Shown here: positions 62,708 to 64,000 of the stretch, in pieces | Numbering within the stretch: position 1 is the stretch's first letter | Layout: the number at the start of each line of letters is the position of its first letter | Origin: Hyphomonas sediminis | GTDB taxonomy: Bacteria > Pseudomonadota > Alphaproteobacteria > Caulobacterales > Hyphomonadaceae | Direction of reading: 5' to 3' | NCBI RefSeq assembly: GCF_019679475.1 | Contig: NZ_JAIEZP010000001.1 | Location: 3,422,501 to 3,486,500, forward strand | Length of the DNA: 64,000 nt | Program-made: the position numbers and the translations under genes | The notes under the pieces: model-generated | What the model was told of the DNA's origin: nothing | What the model saw: the letters and a program-made list of their open reading frames with translations, nothing else | The model's database searches: none

Positions 62708-64000
62708 TCATTTCGGCACGGGAACCCCATTCTCATCTATCAGAACCCGTCCGGCCTTCACCGCCTGGCGCTGACGCAGAACATACCGAACCGGCGCCAG
62801 AGTCATGACATTGCGCATCCTGGGCGCCAGGATGGCTGCCAGCTCTGTCAGCTGTATGCGGCAACGCTCCTTCTCACTGGCGACCTCTCGCAGGCGCGCT
62901 TCCGTTTTCCGGAGCTTTTCGGATTGCTCCTTTTGCTCCTTTCGCAGTTTTTCCACAGCGCCCTCATCCGTTCGATGCTGCTCTTGCAGGCTCGAAACAC
63001 GGTCGCGCAAGCGGCTGTTGAGCTGTTTGAGCGCCTGCACGTCATTGTCGGCGGATTTCGCGGCTGCCTGGCTCTCTGTCAGCTTTGCTTCAAGGTCCGC
63101 GATCCTGCGGTCCCGCCTGGTCAACCCTGCTTTTAGCTCCTCGATTTCCTTCGCTTTGCCGGAGAGCTCGGCCGTCAGCGCCACGATCCCCACATCCCTC
63201 TGCAGGGCAGAATTCGCCGCTGCCTCGATCTGATCGGACTGCTTGGCCAACAGGGGACCGAGTGTTTCCATCAGATCCGTACGTGTTGCCTCCGAAACCT
63301 TGCTGACGATCAAAGCCGCCTGCTTCTCCCCCGCTGCGCGCGATGTTTCCGCTTCTGCCCGCGCGGCATTGGCAATGTTTCTCACGCGCGTGGGCGCAAG
63401 ATTGGGCGCGAGTTGCGGCACATAGGGCTTGCCCGGCTTGCAGGCCTCATACTTCGCCAGCAGCCGCGCCTTGATCTGAGGGATGTCGATATTCCTGGCG
63501 GCGCCGAATATGCGGGCATCGCCGAAATAGCTGTCGACGAACGGCGCGACCGCGTCCCGGTCCACCGCCCGCAGACTGATCCAGTTGGTAATGGGCCCGA
63601 CCTTGTCTTCGAGTTTCGCCGGATCTATCAGCTCGGTCGATGCGCCCAGAAAACTGGCGATCTCGCCCATCACCCGCGGCAGATCGGCCATAAGCTCTTC
63701 GTAGGGCACAATCTTCAGCCTGCCTGGAAACCGGCTGGCGGACTGTAGCGCCGCTTCATTCATGAAACGCCACCAGTCCAGCGTCCGCTCGACCTCTGTG
63801 AGGTCAGCGGTAGGCCGATGGCTGCCGGCGAATCGCACCGCTGCCTCCGTGTTGAAACGCGCCTCATCGGAAGGGTGGAACTCCCCGCCAAAGAACGAAA
63901 AATAAAGCAACGCGGAGTTCACGACATCCAGAGGATTCCGGATGAGGTGAACGATCTTCAGATCGGGATCACGCTCGAGAAAGGCGCTGAGGCGCCCTGC
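62708..64000 (-). CDS. Sulfotransferase fused to a coiled coil, 5' end outside the window
   Basis: The frame runs open to the right edge, so the true N-terminus is missing; 430 residues are visible. The first visible part, FLERDPDLKIVHLIRNPLDV, is the 3'-phosphate-binding segment of sulfotransferases, followed by LDWWRFMNEAALQSAS and YEELMADLPRVMGEIASFLG typical of that fold. From about 175 residues before the end, long heptads (AELSGKAKEIEELKAGLTRR onward) form a coiled coil. It may add sulfate to the surface glycan. A GTG at 63922 is internal, not the start. Confidence 0.85.
   Translation of the reverse strand, partial: AGRLSAFLERDPDLKIVHLIRNPLDVVNSALLYFSFFGGEFHPSDEARFNTEAAVRFAGSHRPTADLTEVERTLDWWRFMNEAALQSASRFPGRLKIVPYEELMADLPRVMGEIASFLGASTELIDPAKLEDKVGPITNWISLRAVDRDAVAPFVDSYFGDARIFGAARNIDIPQIKARLLAKYEACKPGKPYVPQLAPNLAPTRVRNIANAARAEAETSRAAGEKQAALIVSKVSEATRTDLMETLGPLLAKQSDQIEAAANSALQRDVGIVALTAELSGKAKEIEELKAGLTRRDRRIADLEAKLTESQAAAKSADNDVQALKQLNSRLRDRVSSLQEQHRTDEGAVEKLRKEQKEQSEKLRKTEARLREVASEKERCRIQLTELAAILAPRMRNVMTLAPVRYVLRQRQAVKAGRVLIDENGVPVPK

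Noticed and set aside
1-64000. CRISPR arrays, insertion sequences or integrases
   Set aside because: No regular spacer-repeat array, transposase or recombinase motif was found on either strand.

Overview
The window is chromosomal DNA from a GC-rich alphaproteobacterium. Gene content points to the Hyphomonadaceae/Caulobacterales side of the class (a Hyphomonas-like marine bacterium). The signs are a large TonB receptor, PilZ and PAS_5 regulators, a DUF2793 protein, 2'-deoxycytidine-triphosphate deaminase, the Anbu cluster, and TTGACG-N16 rRNA promoters. The assignment is inferred from gene families, not from a database search.

Left edge (1-1400): the first 57 bases are the 5' end of a 16S rRNA gene on the minus strand. 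Behind it lie about 900 bases with no protein gene. They hold an rRNA leader and four tandem promoters carried on diverged repeats of about 140 bp. A CBS-pair protein follows.

1.5-15.9 kb is ordinary housekeeping and accessory DNA: rhomboid protease, DUF4345 membrane protein, a TonB-dependent receptor whose predicted promoter overlaps a LacI-type operator, a PAS_5 protein behind a sigma-54-like promoter, a higBA toxin-antitoxin pair, a GMC oxidoreductase, PilZ and GYF_2 proteins, a gamma carbonic anhydrase, a structured RNA or attenuator ahead of phoH, an unknown lipoprotein, apaG-metZ and dcd.

15.9-25 kb: two DUF481 outer-membrane paralogues flank a small exported membrane protein and a C39-like peptidase lipoprotein. 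Next is the complete Anbu cluster (circularly permuted ATP-grasp, alpha-E, transglutaminase, Anbu), then an SLC13/RCK transporter.

25-45 kb mixes envelope and metabolic genes: acyltransferase, ABC flippase, glycosyltransferase, tRNA-Tyr and tRNA-Gly, rlmB, a Pro/Ala-rich membrane-anchored protein, sulfotransferase, acyl-CoA dehydrogenase, a mannose-1-P guanylyltransferase/AGE-isomerase fusion, thiO, an iron-type binding lipoprotein, an M48 protease with TPR-like repeats, DsbA, UDP-glucuronate decarboxylase, kdsD, arfB and an RcnB-like protein.

45-64 kb is a surface-polysaccharide region. A 26-codon ORF with a 15-nt Shine-Dalgarno match and its own terminator precedes kdsA. Then come GT2, GDP-fucose synthesis (fcl, gmd), a DUF2793 tail-fibre-like protein, a polysaccharide ABC exporter, a methyltransferase and a gtrA-gtrB-glucosyltransferase operon. 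A 1112-residue protein with three apparent glycosyltransferase modules follows, one of them GT10 fucosyltransferase-like. The region ends with two coiled-coil proteins (one a sulfotransferase cut by the window end) and an FkbM methyltransferase. Together these could make GDP-mannose, GDP-fucose, UDP-xylose and KDO, assemble and decorate a glycan (fucose, glucose, methyl, sulfate) and export it. Base composition looks AT-richer from about 52.9 to 62.7 kb, suggesting a more recently acquired section.
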